A stretch of DNA of 64,000 nucleotides. Origin: Saccharina japonica (taxonomy: Eukaryota; Sar; Phaeophyceae; Laminariales; Laminariaceae). The stretch lies in NCBI GenBank assembly GCA_008828725.1, contig MEHQ01000974.1, positions 220,471 through 284,470 on the forward strand, written 5' to 3'. The translations under genes were made by a program, and so were the position numbers. Positions 33,384-44,343 of the stretch are shown piece by piece. How positions within the stretch are numbered: the stretch's first letter is position 1; every line of letters starts with the position of its first letter. Under the pieces are notes generated by a model. It was given only the letters and a program-made list of their open reading frames with translations, was not told the origin of the DNA and made no database searches.

Positions 33384-34100
33384 TTAGAGGGGGGTCGATT
33401 CGCCGAACCCTCCCCAAGACCGCGAGACGCTTTTCAGCTCGCACGCGGGCGACGCCGCCCCAACGGAGAGCATGCGATCCAGTACATCGCGCCCGATGAA
33501 GGTCTGCGGGGAGCCAGTGTCAAGAAGTGCGACGCACACAAAAGGTGCGAGGGCGCCTGCTCCACTGTGAATCGCGATTTTGGTGGTAAAAGATGCATCA
33601 TCAAGGGTAATGGTGCCCCCGGCGAGGCAGGGGCCTGGTTCTGACAGCGAGAGGGAGGGGTCAACACCAGGTGAGACGGCCAAGACCTCGGAGCTGTGGT
33701 CAGCTGGCGCGTCGGAAAAATAGGTCGAAAACTCCGGAGGAAGACCTGGGCAAGCGCGGGCCATCGCCAACGGGCGAGGCGACGCTGGGAAGATCTCATG
33801 AATTCCGTCGGGCGAAGAGGGAGTACAAAATTGATGAGAGGAGGTGCGGTGTGCCAACCCGGCCTCACTTACGCGAATAGTGTCGCGAACGGAGGAAATA
33901 ACTTTCCTGAGAAATGTTTTCCCTCGCCACCGGCAGGGATCTTGGACCTCGGGGTCGTCCGCTCGGAGACCGATGCCCCACACGGTGTCGAAAGTGCTGG
34001 CTTCAGCCAAAGCTTGGAGCCAGTGCTCAAAAGGTGCTGCTTCATAGCCGGGTTCTGTGTGAACTTGGCAAAAGTTCCTGTAAGGACGGCTTCTTCCCAA
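33384..34100 (-). pseudogene. Ty3 aspartic protease region
   Basis: ALLDTGSPQTFIGRD on the minus strand (DTG at 33513-33521) is the active-site loop of a retropepsin, which cleaves the gag-pol polyprotein. About 150 codons of linker precede it. Stops between 33384 and 33041 separate it from RT, so the polyprotein is broken there. No second flap motif was identified with confidence. Confidence 0.8.
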
Positions 34101-34183
34101 ACGCGGCCCCAGGTAGCACAGTCGAAGTTATGCACGGCTCGACCGATGCGTTCGTGCTCGCGTGGGTCTGGCGAGGACATAAT

Positions 34184-35500
34184 CTACTCCGCAGCGCCGT
34201 GGTCGTGAAAAGGGCGAGCCTTTTCAGCCATCATATACTTCCCCGCGCAGTAATATGAAGTATCGTCAATGAAAAATGAAGAGGGGGGCCACTGTGAAAA
34301 ATAGGGGGGAGGGCTGCCAGAACAGTACCGCCTGCTCCGTTGAGTACACGAGAGTAGGGTCAAAGACCGACGGTGCCAAGCCACCGGCGGTCGCTGTTGC
34401 GGTATGGGGGGGCGGCTGTATACTTCTCTGAGAGCACTGGGCCCCTGGTGCACGAGGCGAGTCCGACCCCACGTATACTGGTTCGGTGACATCATCGCTC
34501 GAAGGCGAAAAATGGCCAGAGGTTCTCTTACTGCACCCGATGGTTTCTCTCCAGAGCCAAGGGGGGCAGGAGACTCTGAGCCCGTTCTGCTTGACGAGAG
34601 TTGCGATTCTTACGAATGTAACGGGTATGCCATCCGGTTGGCCTGACCGGAGGCCGTGGAGTCACCACGGGCTCGTCGGGCAGTGTCAGTGTTTTTCTGC
34701 TCCACTGCAACCGAAGGAGCATTGCGCACGCGGGGTAGCGTGTGCGAAGTCGAATTGGGGCCTGCAGACCCAGAAGACGACTTCAAAGATGGAGCTCGGA
34801 TGGGTGGCAAATTGCCCGCCCGAGAGGGCTTTGCCCCTGTAGATCTGGTGGGGGAGGGCGATGAGGTGGCAAATCTTATCGGCTCCTCCTTGACAGAAAC
34901 AAAGGAACGGCCTCCGCTATTGCAAGGAAACGCCGAGTGGAGCTTCGACCGAGATCTCGGGGTTTTGGTGTTGACCTTCCCGCACCTCAAACCGACCGCC
35001 ACCGCATGGCCGGGAGGTGGAGGAGGGGGACACCCTCGTGTAAATGAGCGACGCGCAGGCGTAGCCCTCTTAGTGCTGCGCGGCGTGTGGCTCGGGAGCG
35101 CAGCGCACGTCGCGCGGGCTCTCTTGCCAAGGCTGAGGGGGGCGGCACTCGAGGCGCAGGCTCCCGTCGCCTGATAAGTGCCGTGGTTGAGGGAAGCGGC
35201 GCTTGAAGTGTGGGTTCTCGTCAACGGCGGAGCGGCGCTTGCTGCGCGGGATCCTGTGTCCCGGCTGAGGGGAGCGGCGCTCGAGACGCCGGCTCCCGTC
35301 GCGGGCTTGCGACCTTGAAACTTTGCTGCAGGTGGCAGGGAGATCGGTGGGCTCGCCACAGGCGTAGATGTGGTTGTGTCTCTGCGTCGACCGGGTATAC
35401 GGGGCGACGTGCTTCGAGCAAGGTCACCAGGCGGAGCGGTGGTCGATACTGGCCGGCGTTGTGCTCTGTGCGAGGCTGGGACACGAGCATCTTGTGAAAT
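34184..35500 (-). other. Low-complexity spacer between gag and protease
   Basis: Minus-strand frames here encode A, S, P, T and R-rich sequence, including a 249-codon frame (35359-34610) with repeating SSAAPLS-like units. Frames are interrupted. It may be the C-terminal tail of gag or a linker of the polyprotein. No domain is recognised. Confidence 0.5.
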
Positions 35501-35566
35501 TAATATTTTTGCTCCCGGTAATGTTGGCGGAGGATACGTCGGAGGGGCCGTAACACCGTCGATATG

Positions 35567-36184
35567 TCAGTTGTCAGAGCGGAAGGTGTCTTGATGGCGC
35601 CCGTTCGGGTTTCCGCCCGAGCTATGCGAGGCACCATAGCGGGTTCTAGCGTCGGAAGCAGGAACGGAAGAAGCGGGTGAGGGCGGGATACCACCGTGTT
35701 TGTCAGAGCCGGCCTGCTGGTAGCCGTCGCTTTGTTTGTTCGGCTGACCTTGGTGCTGCCCACGCGAGTGTCGGGAACGACGCTTGTTTTTCTTGTGGTT
35801 GTTGTGGCTGTTCGTGCGCGAGGATTTTTCCTCGCGGCGGTATCGTGTCATGCCAACTTGCCAACGCCTGTACGCGGCACCAATATCGCCGAGTTTTCCG
35901 AGGTCGCTGTTCAAAAGGCCGCTTTTGTTAATGAAGTTGTGTCTGCATTGTTTGAATGAGTGAGTGTGCTCGTGACAAATCAGGCACCGTCCACGGTCTG
36001 CGCTGAGTGAAGCTGCGTATTCGGGAGACGAGAGCAGGCCGCCCCACAGGCCAGGGTCCTCGGTGTTGATGGACATGCAAACCGCGTGAACTTCGGCATA
36101 GTGGAGTTCGTCTAGGGGCCAGCTGTTGTAGGAATTATCAAGCCACGGGTCTGTGCAGTCGGGGATGGGTTGGCTGACATTCAT
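35567..36184 (-). pseudogene. Ty3 gag nucleocapsid with CCHC zinc knuckle
   Basis: A 205-codon frame contains CLICHEHTHSFKQC near 35990-35945, an exact CX2CX4HX4C knuckle that binds element RNA. A strongly basic segment with many K and R and S, H, Q and G-rich stretches follows. The N-terminal side (SQPIPDCTDPWLDNSYNSWP) is acidic to neutral. The frame is not continuous with the gag frames upstream (36534 and beyond). Confidence 0.85.
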
Positions 36185-36533
36185 GATGATCGGACTAGTG
36201 CGCGACCCTGTCTGCCACGAAGGCGAGGGGGAAGGCGTCCGGCCCTGACCGCGCCCTCGGGGGCGGATGACAGCGAACCCGTCGAGGAAGCAGGCAAAGA
36301 AAATATGTTTTCGCCGTTGATGGTAGGTGTCTTATTACTTCCAAGAGTCTGAAACGCCAAACACATGGAATCCAAAGTGTCCAACGGCCTCGTCGCGGTT
36401 GCCAAAACGACGGGTACAGCGTGGGCATCAAGCTGGGGTACTGCTCATTAACCACCATTCAAACCACCTCTAGAACCGTCTCCATCTCCGGTGCCAGAAC
36501 ATGATCAGAGCCTGTCGCTGCTGAAAATACCAC

Positions 36534-37984
36534 TTAAAACTCCCGGCTAAAATTACAGAAGGGGGTCCCGTTAGGCACGCCAAAGTTATGCAGCTTGGCG
36601 TAGTTCGCTCCCGTGTCGGCGCAGTCGAAGTGGGTACTGAGCAGCCTCAGGAGGAGAGCGAACGCCGCCGGGCCCGTGGCTCCGCCTGCGAGGGCTCGCG
36701 ACACCTGTCCGAAGAATTCGTCCATCAAGGCAGTGGGAGAGGCGGTCGTAGGCCTGTCAGGCGTGATGGCGCGTTCAAAGCTTTTCTGGAGGGGGCACTC
36801 CCAGCCGGGGACCCACTCGGTCGAGTTTATGCCCTCGTGGCTGTCTTCGTCGCACCGCACGAGGATATCGGACGCGGAGAACTTAATCGAACGGGTGACG
36901 GGTTGATCGAGGAGGGGAAAGGAAGGATTGGTATGCGAGCAATGTCCTTGAGACTCAGGTGTTTGTACGCGCGCTTGACGTCTATAGTATGCTTGGCCGC
37001 GGCGGCTGCCGCAGCGGCGTCGATCGTGGCTGTTTGAGCGTGGGCAACGTTTGACGACACCGGCATGGCTCGGGTGTCGGAAACGGACAGGCGCCGAAGG
37101 AGCTCGGCCGAGGCGGACAGCGAAGGGACCACTTGCCTCTTTCCAGTCGTGACGGTGACCTCCGGGACGGCGGGACTCCTGCTGCTGTCCGTTGAAGAGC
37201 TGAAGCTGGTCGCACCGTGGGCTCCCCTCGGTTGGTTACGTGGCCTTCTTCCGTCACTCGATGAGTGCCGCCCCTTTCCTCCTCTCGCCGTCTCGCGTGG
37301 TTCATCGCGCTGAGAGCTGCCGGATCTGGAGGTATGGTGAGCTCCCTGGCGTCGGGAGTCCCGGTCGCGGTAGGACTTCTCGCGTGTAGATCGAGCTTCC
37401 TCTTCGCCGCGGCGCTGCTGCTGAAAAGCAAAGTAGTCGTCGTTTAGCCAAGGCACTCTTCCCTGCTTCCGGATATTGCAGGCGTCGTGCCCCCGTCGCA
37501 GGTTAGATAGAAGGTTCATGATGAGCGTGGCCACTCGCTGGCCATCCCATGAGTTCGTGGCCATGTGATGCCACGCCATTTCCACCGTGGTCATGGGATT
37601 CGGGAACTCTCGCTGGTGAAGGCGAGCGCTGTTGACCACCGCCGCACTCCACTCGTCCTGCAACCAAGTATTGGTTTCGTGGGCCATCCCGGCTATGCTG
37701 CCACCCAGGAAGTCAGTGTCCCCAGTCCTCCGGAAGGCCTCGTGGACTTGGACCTTGTCAGAGGGAGGTGTCGTGTTACCAGAGGTCATCTCCGAGCGAG
37801 TTGTCATGACCGGGGCGGTGAGCAGGCTGGCAGCCGGCTCTGTAATGACTGGATGGGTGGGCAAGCTCACAGCCGGAGCTGCAGTGACCGGAGCGGTGGG
37901 CAAGCTCGCAGCCGGAGCTGCAATGACCGGGGCGGTGAACAAGCTGCCAGGCGGAGATGCAATTACCGGGGCGGTGGTTTCCAC
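36534..37984 (-). pseudogene. Ty3 gag, central part
   Basis: Two frames, 37984-36827 (385 codons) and 36860-36534 (108 codons), are linked by a frameshift near 36840. The first opens with 13-residue tandem repeats (APVIAAPAASLPT type), then a segment rich in R, S and D and an Ala run. The second has LMDEFFGQVSRAL and LHNFGVPNGTPFCNF, a capsid-like helical stretch. Assignment to gag rests on position upstream of the zinc knuckle and on composition. Confidence 0.65.
37800..37984 (-). repeat. 39-bp in-frame tandem repeat in gag
   Basis: Four to five units encode a 13-residue motif of the form APVIAAPAASLPT. The DNA shows CAATGACCGG and CAAGCT blocks recurring every 39 bases. Confidence 0.8.
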
Positions 37985-38478
37985 TTGGGCTTGGCGACCT
38001 GGCAGACGCTGAGCTTCAAGGCGTCTTGGGCGGCCCGGATGGCATGCGCCGATTCCTGACTGGTGCGGGTGACCTCGGCGAGCGCTTCTTCCGAGCCGAG
38101 GCCAGCGGCTTCGGCCGTGACCAGGGTCCCCACAGTCGCGTCGATGTCCGCGTCACGACGGTCTGAGGCGGTCGCCGTGAACCCCTCCGCGATGGCTTCC
38201 CTATTCTCCGTTACTACCGACTTCGTCACGTCCGGGAGGGCGTCCCATAACCCTTGGAGCGCTGGGTTGGCGAGCAGAGAGGGGGCTGCACTTGGCGGGG
38301 CTGCGTCTTTTAGGACCGCTGGTGGTCTTGCCACAGCGAGGCCTGCTCTAGCATATCTTCCTAGGACAGCGACCGCGGCGATCGAGCCTCCTGATGTTGT
38401 CTGCGGATTTCCTGGCGTCGAGTTCCTCGTCCTCAATGTCTGGGGCTTCGGAGTCCAACCCATCCCTCGGAGTCGCAA
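37963..38478 (-). pseudogene. Ty3 gag-region ORF, Ala-rich
   Basis: A 171-codon frame is rich in A, E and T with likely helical segments (NREAIAEGFTATASDRRDAD and following). It ends at 37963 within codons of the start of the next gag frame, so one small indel separates them. No named domain. Confidence 0.5.
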
Positions 38479-38659
38479 AGGTCCTTGTGGAGAACAGGTG
38501 CCCTAGGAAGGGCGTGAGTTCCTGAAGAGCCGCAGTCTCTCGCTCCGGCAGTGGACCGTACTGGGCTGTCCATTATGCTACGAGCAGGGTCGAGAGCAAA
38601 AGCACCTGATTAGCCTCGAATATACCGGCTGCACGAGCAGTAGATGCAGCAGGGGTAGA

Positions 38660-38822
38660 GTGAAGTAGAACCTTGTACAGAAGAAAGTGCCGTGGAAACT
38701 TGTACAGCAGAAGTTGCAGTGGGAACTTGTACAGCAGAAAGTGCAGTGGAAACTTGTGCAGCAGAAAGTGCAGCGGAAACTTGTGCAGCAGGGACATGTA
38801 CAGCAGGGTTCGACGCCTCTCG
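38660..38822 (-). repeat. 27-bp in-frame tandem repeat
   Basis: Units of 27 bp (plus-strand GAAACTTGTACAGCAGAAAG) occur about five to six times. On the element strand they encode 9-residue repeats of the type QVSTALSAV. Confidence 0.8.
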
Positions 38823-39040
38823 TGCCATGCGGCGGGAGCTGCGAGCGCTGGGAGTACGTGCATGGGTCAAGGTAGGTGGCGTTATGGGAGGCGAGCCGTC
38901 TGACAGACCTCCACCCTTCCTACATGTACCAACTGCCACGGCTGTTGGGCCTTGCACGCGACCGGTACTGAAAGCACTATAAAAAGTATTTCTCTCGAAC
39001 GGCATTGTGGAAAATCTCATCAGCATCGAAATGTGAGGTG

Positions 39041-39823
39041 TCAGCTGCAAGAGAAGCGGGGAAAATATCCGAATTTGTTTTTTCGAACAGCAGCAGTATC
39101 GCTGTCTGGTCTAGTACCAGTGGTACCCGGCTGGGCATCAGTCGCCCCCGTGTCTTGCTCCGAACCAGGCAGAACCGGACGTTGGAGGCGCAGTTTGCTC
39201 GAATTCTGCTTGGCAGATTTCGTAGAGCCAGAGGTGGAGGTGGCCTGGCGCAGCGCGTCTAGAGGCAGGGCCCCGCCAGAGTTCAAATCGGCCGTCGGGC
39301 GGAAAGGAGGCTCGTTCTTCGTCTCGAGAGGCCGAGCGTCATCAAGAGACTTCCAGGCGATCGAGGTCTTGAGAGGCCGAACGTCATCAAACGGCTTCCA
39401 GGCGTCCGGGATCTTGAGAGGCCGAGCGTTACCAAGAGGCTTCCAGGCGTCCGGGATCTTGAGAGGCCGACCATCATCAAGAGGCTTCCAGGTGTCCGGG
39501 GTCTTGAGAGGCCGAACATCCACAGCTGGACAAGCAGGGGCCATAGCCGGGGGCGTGAGGGACTCGACTTGCTCTCCCGAGGAGCAAGAAGGTCGCTGTC
39601 CAGAGGCCTGCCGTCTTGGCGAATTCACGGTTCTCTCCTCCAGTCCAGTCCTTCGGTCCTCAGGTTGGTCTGTTGTACTTGGCGCTTGATCCACATCGGC
39701 GCTTCGTAAACGGTGGCCCAGTAAGGGGGCCTGGGGTTCTGGGTCTTGGCCACCGCGAGGAGGAGCAGACCCTCCGTCCCCGTGAGTCTCCATCGTGGTG
39801 AGCGGAGGAAACGCAAGCTCCAA
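39041..39823 (-). pseudogene. First ORF of the Ty3 element (gag leader region)
   Basis: The first long frame after the 5' LTR, 260 codons, begins near 39823 with a probable start at METHGDGGSAPP (39793). It is P, R and D-rich and holds a run of 15-residue repeats. No domain is recognised. It may be the N-terminus of gag now separated from it by frameshifts near 39040 and 38600. Confidence 0.55.
39285..39525 (-). repeat. 45-bp in-frame tandem repeat
   Basis: Four to five 45-bp units encode RPLKIPDAWKPLDDG-like 15-residue repeats. The plus strand shows CTTGAGAGGCCGA every 45 bases. Confidence 0.85.
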
Positions 39824-39897
39824 AGCTCAAACAAAAACTCAAAGGAAAAAACAAACGGCAAAAACGAGTACACGTTTACCGAACAAAGGCCAAGTCC

Positions 39898-39914
39898 AGC
39901 CTAAAGCAACGCCA
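39898..39914 (-). promoter_or_regulatory. Candidate tRNA primer-binding site
   Basis: On the element strand TGGCGTTGCTTTAGGC begins two bases inside the 5' LTR. A TGG start fits pairing with the CCA end of a tRNA. The tRNA species is not identified. Confidence 0.45.
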
Positions 39915-39916
39915 TA

Positions 39917-40174
39917 TGTATCCCTAGCCAGGTCAGCCTTTGAACAGGTACTCGTTGGTACTCACGTGTGCTGTTTGCTTAGAGATAGAAGAAGAGCAGC
40001 TTTATTCATTTTCCTACGATGGAAGACTGAAAGAGCAGAAGGCTTGGTCACCGTGGACCTGGGAACTCCTGGTTTCAATTTAGGAGACGCCTTCCAACTA
40101 CTCCAAATACGATTCCTATACCTGTTACCAGGTATTTGTCATCGTTTCCACATCCTTCAAGCAGTACCGTAACA
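39917..40174 (-). repeat. Ty3 5' LTR
   Basis: It starts TGTTACGGTACTGC at 40174 and ends GGGATACA at 39917 on the minus strand. Substitutions relative to the 3' LTR are scattered throughout. Confidence 0.9.
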
Positions 40175-40446
40175 CAGTCTCAAGATATCGAAGTCCCAAG
40201 GAAGTCGGGATTTATGGGCGTGGTACCTCGCCCCTAAATACCAATTCCCATATATCCTCTGTTTTACGAGCCTCTCAAGGTTGGTTGGGATTTATTTTTG
40301 TGGATTGATACCTAACACCGATGAACATATAGTATAGGCTAATGTTTTATTGTGAGCGAAATACAACTCTTAAAATACAATGAACTACTGAAATCGAGTA
40401 CCGTTATCATCGGAAATGTAATTCTCCATAAGAAAATTCGGCTGTT

Positions 40447-40740
40447 ATGGGACATTTCGTTCCCGACCGCGACTTCCGGACCGCTACCGTCGTTTGTTCC
40501 TGTTCCCGAGCTCTAGCATCCAACGGTAAGATGTCGTGTTCTTGTTCCCGGCTGTTTCCCATCCCACACCGCCTTCCCAGTCCGGACTATTCCCATCCCG
40601 CTGTCTGCCCAGTCCCGACTATTTCCATCCCACTGTCTGCTCAGACATGCCCGTCCCATCCCGATATTGGGACACAGCTTTTTCCATCCCGCATTGCACT
40701 ATTGGGGTAGATATTCCCGTTCCATTACCGCTGGTTTTCT
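40447..40740 (-). repeat. GGGAC/GGGAA-rich dispersed element, copy 2
   Basis: Read on the minus strand it runs colinearly with 45725-46010: GGAACGGGAATATCTACCCC, GATGCGGGATGG-like, GGGCAGACAGCGGGATGGGA, GCTCGGGAACAGGAAC. It is therefore a defined element of about 300 bp and not random G-rich sequence. Confidence 0.75.
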
Positions 40741-40754
40741 CGTGTGTATGGCAT

Positions 40755-40890
40755 GATTCGGGTAGAGTTAGAAGAAGCGTATCTGTATTGCTTTACCCAC
40801 GATGAAAAACTGAAAGGCTGGAAGCTCGGTTGCCTCTCGCCCTGGAAACCCCCTGGTTTCCATCTAAGATACGACTTCCAAGTACTATCA
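40755..40890 (-). mobile_element. Ty3 LTR fragment
   Basis: Contains TTAGAAGAAG, ACCCACGATGAAAAACTGAA and CCTGGTTTCCATCTAAGATA, which correspond to the middle of the LTR at 27470-27580. Both ends are lost. Confidence 0.6.
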
Positions 40891-40954
40891 ATTATCAATC
40901 ATCAAGCATCCGAGGAACGTTGTTGTGGCTCGGTCAGTGGAACCTCCCGGTAGA

Positions 40955-41090
40955 GCACATCTAGCCATAGAGGCGGACGTGTCGAGGCTGGTTGCGCCCA
41001 CCAAACTCACAACCAATATTTTCAGCTCTGTCTGATATTTACTTTCGTCATCTTCATCTTGGCCTATAGAGCGCCACCTTTTCAACATAA
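40955..41090 (+). repeat. Dispersed repeat also at 52865-53005
   Basis: ACATCTAGCCATAGA, GCCCACCAAACTCACAACC, CAGCTCTGTCTGATATTT and CATCTTGGCC recur in the same order at 52875-52990 with substitutions. The two positions precede and follow copia relics, so an LTR origin is possible but unproven. Confidence 0.55.
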
Positions 41091-41389
41091 CACGTTTCGT
41101 CTGAGCGAAGCTGACGAGCACGCCTCACAGCGGCTCGCGCCAAGCCCCTGGACTAGCTCGTCCGTCAAACTGTCACATGCGGACATCTCTGTCAACAGGT
41201 TATGAGCCTCGACGTGTTTGGCACTTCTCATAGAGCTGCGGCCCAATAGGTACATCAAGTAACGACTACACCTGAGGTCCGTGTTGTTACGTACTCGTCC
41301 ATACAGCAACGAGTTACTCCGCCTTACTACGAAAATCATCGTCGCATATCTGGGACTTACTGATGCTACGAAGACGAACATCTACAGCC
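41091..41389. other. No gene recognised
   Basis: No domain or repeat match was found in this stretch. Confidence 0.4.
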
Positions 41390-42957
41390 GGCAGAGCTGC
41401 CAAGATCATCATCATCTAGAGCTGCTGCGCTGCTACGTACCATTTTCGTTTTTCTACAGGGACCTGCTGTGATCTTCTCGCAAGCGTCGTACTACTACAT
41501 CCATTTCATGTCTATGATGAATATAAGAGACTCCAGCATCACCGGAGAACTCAGCACGTCATGAGGGGAAGCACACCGTTTGGCGGCGAGAAACACGACG
41601 ACTTCAGCGAGTGGTGTAAGAAGACAGGCTTCATACTCGGTATGCAACATACTCGGTATGCAACGAGCCTGGACGTATTTCCCGTGACAGAAGGACAGGC
41701 CATACTTACAGAGGAAACAGACAATGCGGGAAGTTATTCCTCCTGTACTGAAATTTCGCCTGCACCGCTGTTCACACCCGGGTTGCTGGACACTCCTGGA
41801 AGGACCGTTCAACAGCGCCAGGCTGTGTTCGACCGGCCAACCAGGATCTATATGCGATCCTGTACCTAGTCACGGACAAGGCAGCGGGTCTCTTTGGTGG
41901 CTATCCACGCACACGACGAAGTGGGACTCGTGGAAATGGCCAGAGGGCGATTAAGGAACTGGAGGACAAGTATCTCAGGGTTACTAACGAGACCATTCGT
42001 GCATTGCAGGCGGCGCTCGCGGCACAACTATGGAGCCGGATGAAGATCCGGATCACTACATAATGCAGGCCAAACGTCTGCGCAGTCGGCTGGCGCCGTG
42101 AAAGAACCCGTCACTGAGCGGCACTTAAGGACATCATCGTGCAAGGCCTCCCGGACAAGTACGGGGACACCAAGCTGACGACCTATAATACGTAAGGATC
42201 GAATTTTGATCTGCCGAAGATCCAGACCATCATGTCATTAAGCCATTTTTACCTGGATAGCTTGGCGCGCAACAAAGACAAGGGTGGCGTTATCGCTGGG
42301 CGTGGCGTGGACCACATCGGTGGGGTCAGCAGACCCCAACAGCATCTATGTCATCTGCCATAAATGTGGAACGACGGGCACTACAACAGCGGCTGCGCCG
42401 TGCCCGTTAAGACCAACGACAAGCGGAACAACGGCTATGCGGGGAAGAGCAGAAAGTCTGGAGGTTCGGCAAGGGGCACTACGAAGAAGTGGTGCTCGCT
42501 CACAATAATACCTCCCACAACGCCGCCGGCTGCTGGGAGCGTCGCGCTCAAAGGAGGGCGGCGTGTTTGTTTCTGCTGGCCTAGGCACCCATTTATGTTT
42601 CTCTGAAAACGACGAGAAGCTGGCCATCAACTTGGACTTCGACGTCGACGGCGGCTTCCAGTTTATAAGAAGCGAATTAACCACCGCAGCAAGGGGCATC
42701 ATTGACTGGGATCGCTGGAGCAACATCATCATTGCCTGGGGTCGTCGTCATCATCATCATCATCATCCTCATCGTCATCGTCATCATCGTGGACCGCTGG
42801 AGCATCGTATCGCCCGGGATCGCTCATCTTGGGATTGCCGGGACGTCGTCTCCAGAATCGCCGCATCGATGTTGTGGGGTCGCCGGAGAGACGTACTTCT
42901 CGATCGGTCCACAGCATCGTAAAATTTTGGATCACTCGGGGGGAGACCGTCTTCTGG
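41390..42957 (+). pseudogene. Copia-type gag, broken (copy 1)
   Basis: A leader leads to a gag reading PFGGEKHDDFSEWCKKTGF (~41578). It continues AVFDR..LYAILYLVTDKAAG, ELEDKYLRVTNETI, DEDPDHYIMQAKRLRSRLA, ERHLKDIIVQGLPDKYGDTK and NFDLPKIQTIM, which is the UBN2-like gag domain of copia elements. A CCHC knuckle begins VICHKCGTTG (~42352) but its second half (HYNSGC) is in another frame, so one base is missing. Other frame changes occur upstream. A CAT/CGT trinucleotide run lies at 42743-42790. The copy is cut at 42957 by the GGGAC-rich element. No protease, integrase or RT follows. Confidence 0.85.
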
Positions 42958-43375
42958 AATTTCCAGGGGTACGCGCGGTGCCGATGGCACCGCGCGGTAC
43001 GGGATGGGACCGTTTTGAACGCCGCAGGCGGAATTTTTTTTGGGTGTTCCCGAGGGGCGGTATGGGAAAATGTTCCCGTCTGTTTACCGCGGGACGGGAA
43101 TGGGACGGGAAGGTGGGAAACCATTTGGTTGACGGGATTGGACGGGAAGACACGATTCTTTGGCGGTACGGGACGGGACGGGAACCGAATTTTGGGGGTA
43201 CGGTACGGTACGGGAACCATTTTTCGGCGGTACGGGAAATGATCGGTGAACGGGTCGGGAATAGGTCGGGAATAGGTCGGGAACCGAGTCGGGAAACGCA
43301 GTCGGGAAACGCAGTCGGGAATGGTTGGGAACACGGTCGGGAACACAGGTTGGAGACAACGGCTGAAAAGAGCGA
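42958..43375 (+). repeat. GGGAC/GGGAA-rich element, copy 3
   Basis: A 418-bp stretch of degenerate GGTACGGGA, GGGACGGGAA and GTCGGGAA motifs, with short tandem runs such as AATAGGTCGGG twice. It interrupts the copia gag that continues in the copy at 51524. Four G3 tracts with short loops occur at about 43092-43111. Confidence 0.75.
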
Positions 43376-43745
43376 ATTATAATAAAAAGTCTTCTTCGAG
43401 TACTATTAATAGTACTCCTCGTAGCTTTTATCTAGTTATATCACCGACTGGTGACTTCGACGTATTGATATATTGATATGCTACGATAGACGAGTATATA
43501 TGTATTCGCGAGAATGTAAAAGCTGACAAATTCGAGTGAAGATACCACCGCACTCTCACTTCAACCGACTATCGCCTGGCGCTGTACATCAACTAGAATA
43601 ACGCACCCTTTACCCAATTATGTGGTACGCAGACTGTCCAGCTGTAATCGCGAGGCGGTACTCGCCGGCCTTTTCCCAACTCAGTTTTGCGAATTTCGAA
43701 CTGAACTTTTGTGTGGGGCTTCCTATGAGTATAACGAAGCGATTG
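43376..43745. other. No gene recognised
   Basis: AT-rich. The motif GATATGCTACGATA..CGAG..TATTCGCGAGAAT near 43474-43518 recurs at 44934-44975. Confidence 0.5.
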
Positions 43746-43867
43746 CCTGGGGCTCCATTTTGTTTTGTAGAAGATTGGCAAAATTATGGTCGTTTTAAGA
43801 AAAACAGGGTCGGCATTTTGGCAAAAAAGTACCGGAAAAAAAAGTCGAACAAAAATGGAGCCCCAGG
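43746..43867. mobile_element. Small MITE-like element, 20-bp inverted ends
   Basis: CCTGGGGCTCCATTTTGTT at the left and the reverse complement of CCTGGGGCTCCATTTTTGTT at the right bound a 122-bp unit. No ORF, no clear target duplication. Confidence 0.65.
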
Positions 43868-44343
43868 TAGCGTGTCGACGAGAGCGATGCGAATCACGTG
43901 TTGAAAAAATCAGACAAAAAAACGATAAATTCAGCTGGGAAATCAGGATTTTGGGTCGTACATCGTAATATCTTAACTTTGTATGGCGGATCATGTGCAC
44001 CTCATATCTCTTGATAGACAACGAGTTAGGCGATGGGGAGGATATCGATCGTTTCTCCATGCCTTAAGGAATGTTCACACCGCGAATCAGCGTCATCCGC
44101 CGTACATTGTTTTCGGTGATTCGTATGGACCGTAGTATGGAGATATCCCCGTACTCGACGGGATTTATTCGACATGGCATTTATCGACGAAATATTCTCG
44201 GAACCCAAAAATTCCAGCATGTGCAAACGCGCTCCGGGCTCAGAAATCACGGTGCGAAATTTGGAGCCGAAATATGATAAAATGAGTGCAAACCGTCCGA
44301 TCGAATGAATATCTGTTTTATGGCTGGACCAGCTCGTAACCTG
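43868..44343. other. No gene recognised
   Basis: Short ORFs only and no repeat match. Confidence 0.4.

Larger units (their letters stand above)
27403..40174 (-). mobile_element. Ty3-type LTR retrotransposon, full length, inactive
   Basis: Two LTRs of 258 bp in the same orientation bound 12.8 kb. From the 5' LTR (right) to the 3' LTR (left) the order is gag with a CCHC knuckle, aspartic protease, RT, RNase H, integrase, then a chromodomain/Tudor-like tail. RT before integrase is the Ty3 order. A candidate primer site, TGGCGTTGCT, lies two bases inside the 5' LTR, and AGAGTGGG next to the 3' LTR fits a polypurine tract. No target duplication is evident, and LTR-LTR differences plus stops and frameshifts show it is old. 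Its length is large for the group, mainly because of a long repetitive gag region. Confidence 0.9.

Noticed and set aside
27403-40174. A retrovirus with an envelope gene
   Set aside because: No envelope-like frame with a signal peptide and membrane segment lies between pol and the 3' LTR on the element strand. The order and content fit an LTR retrotransposon.
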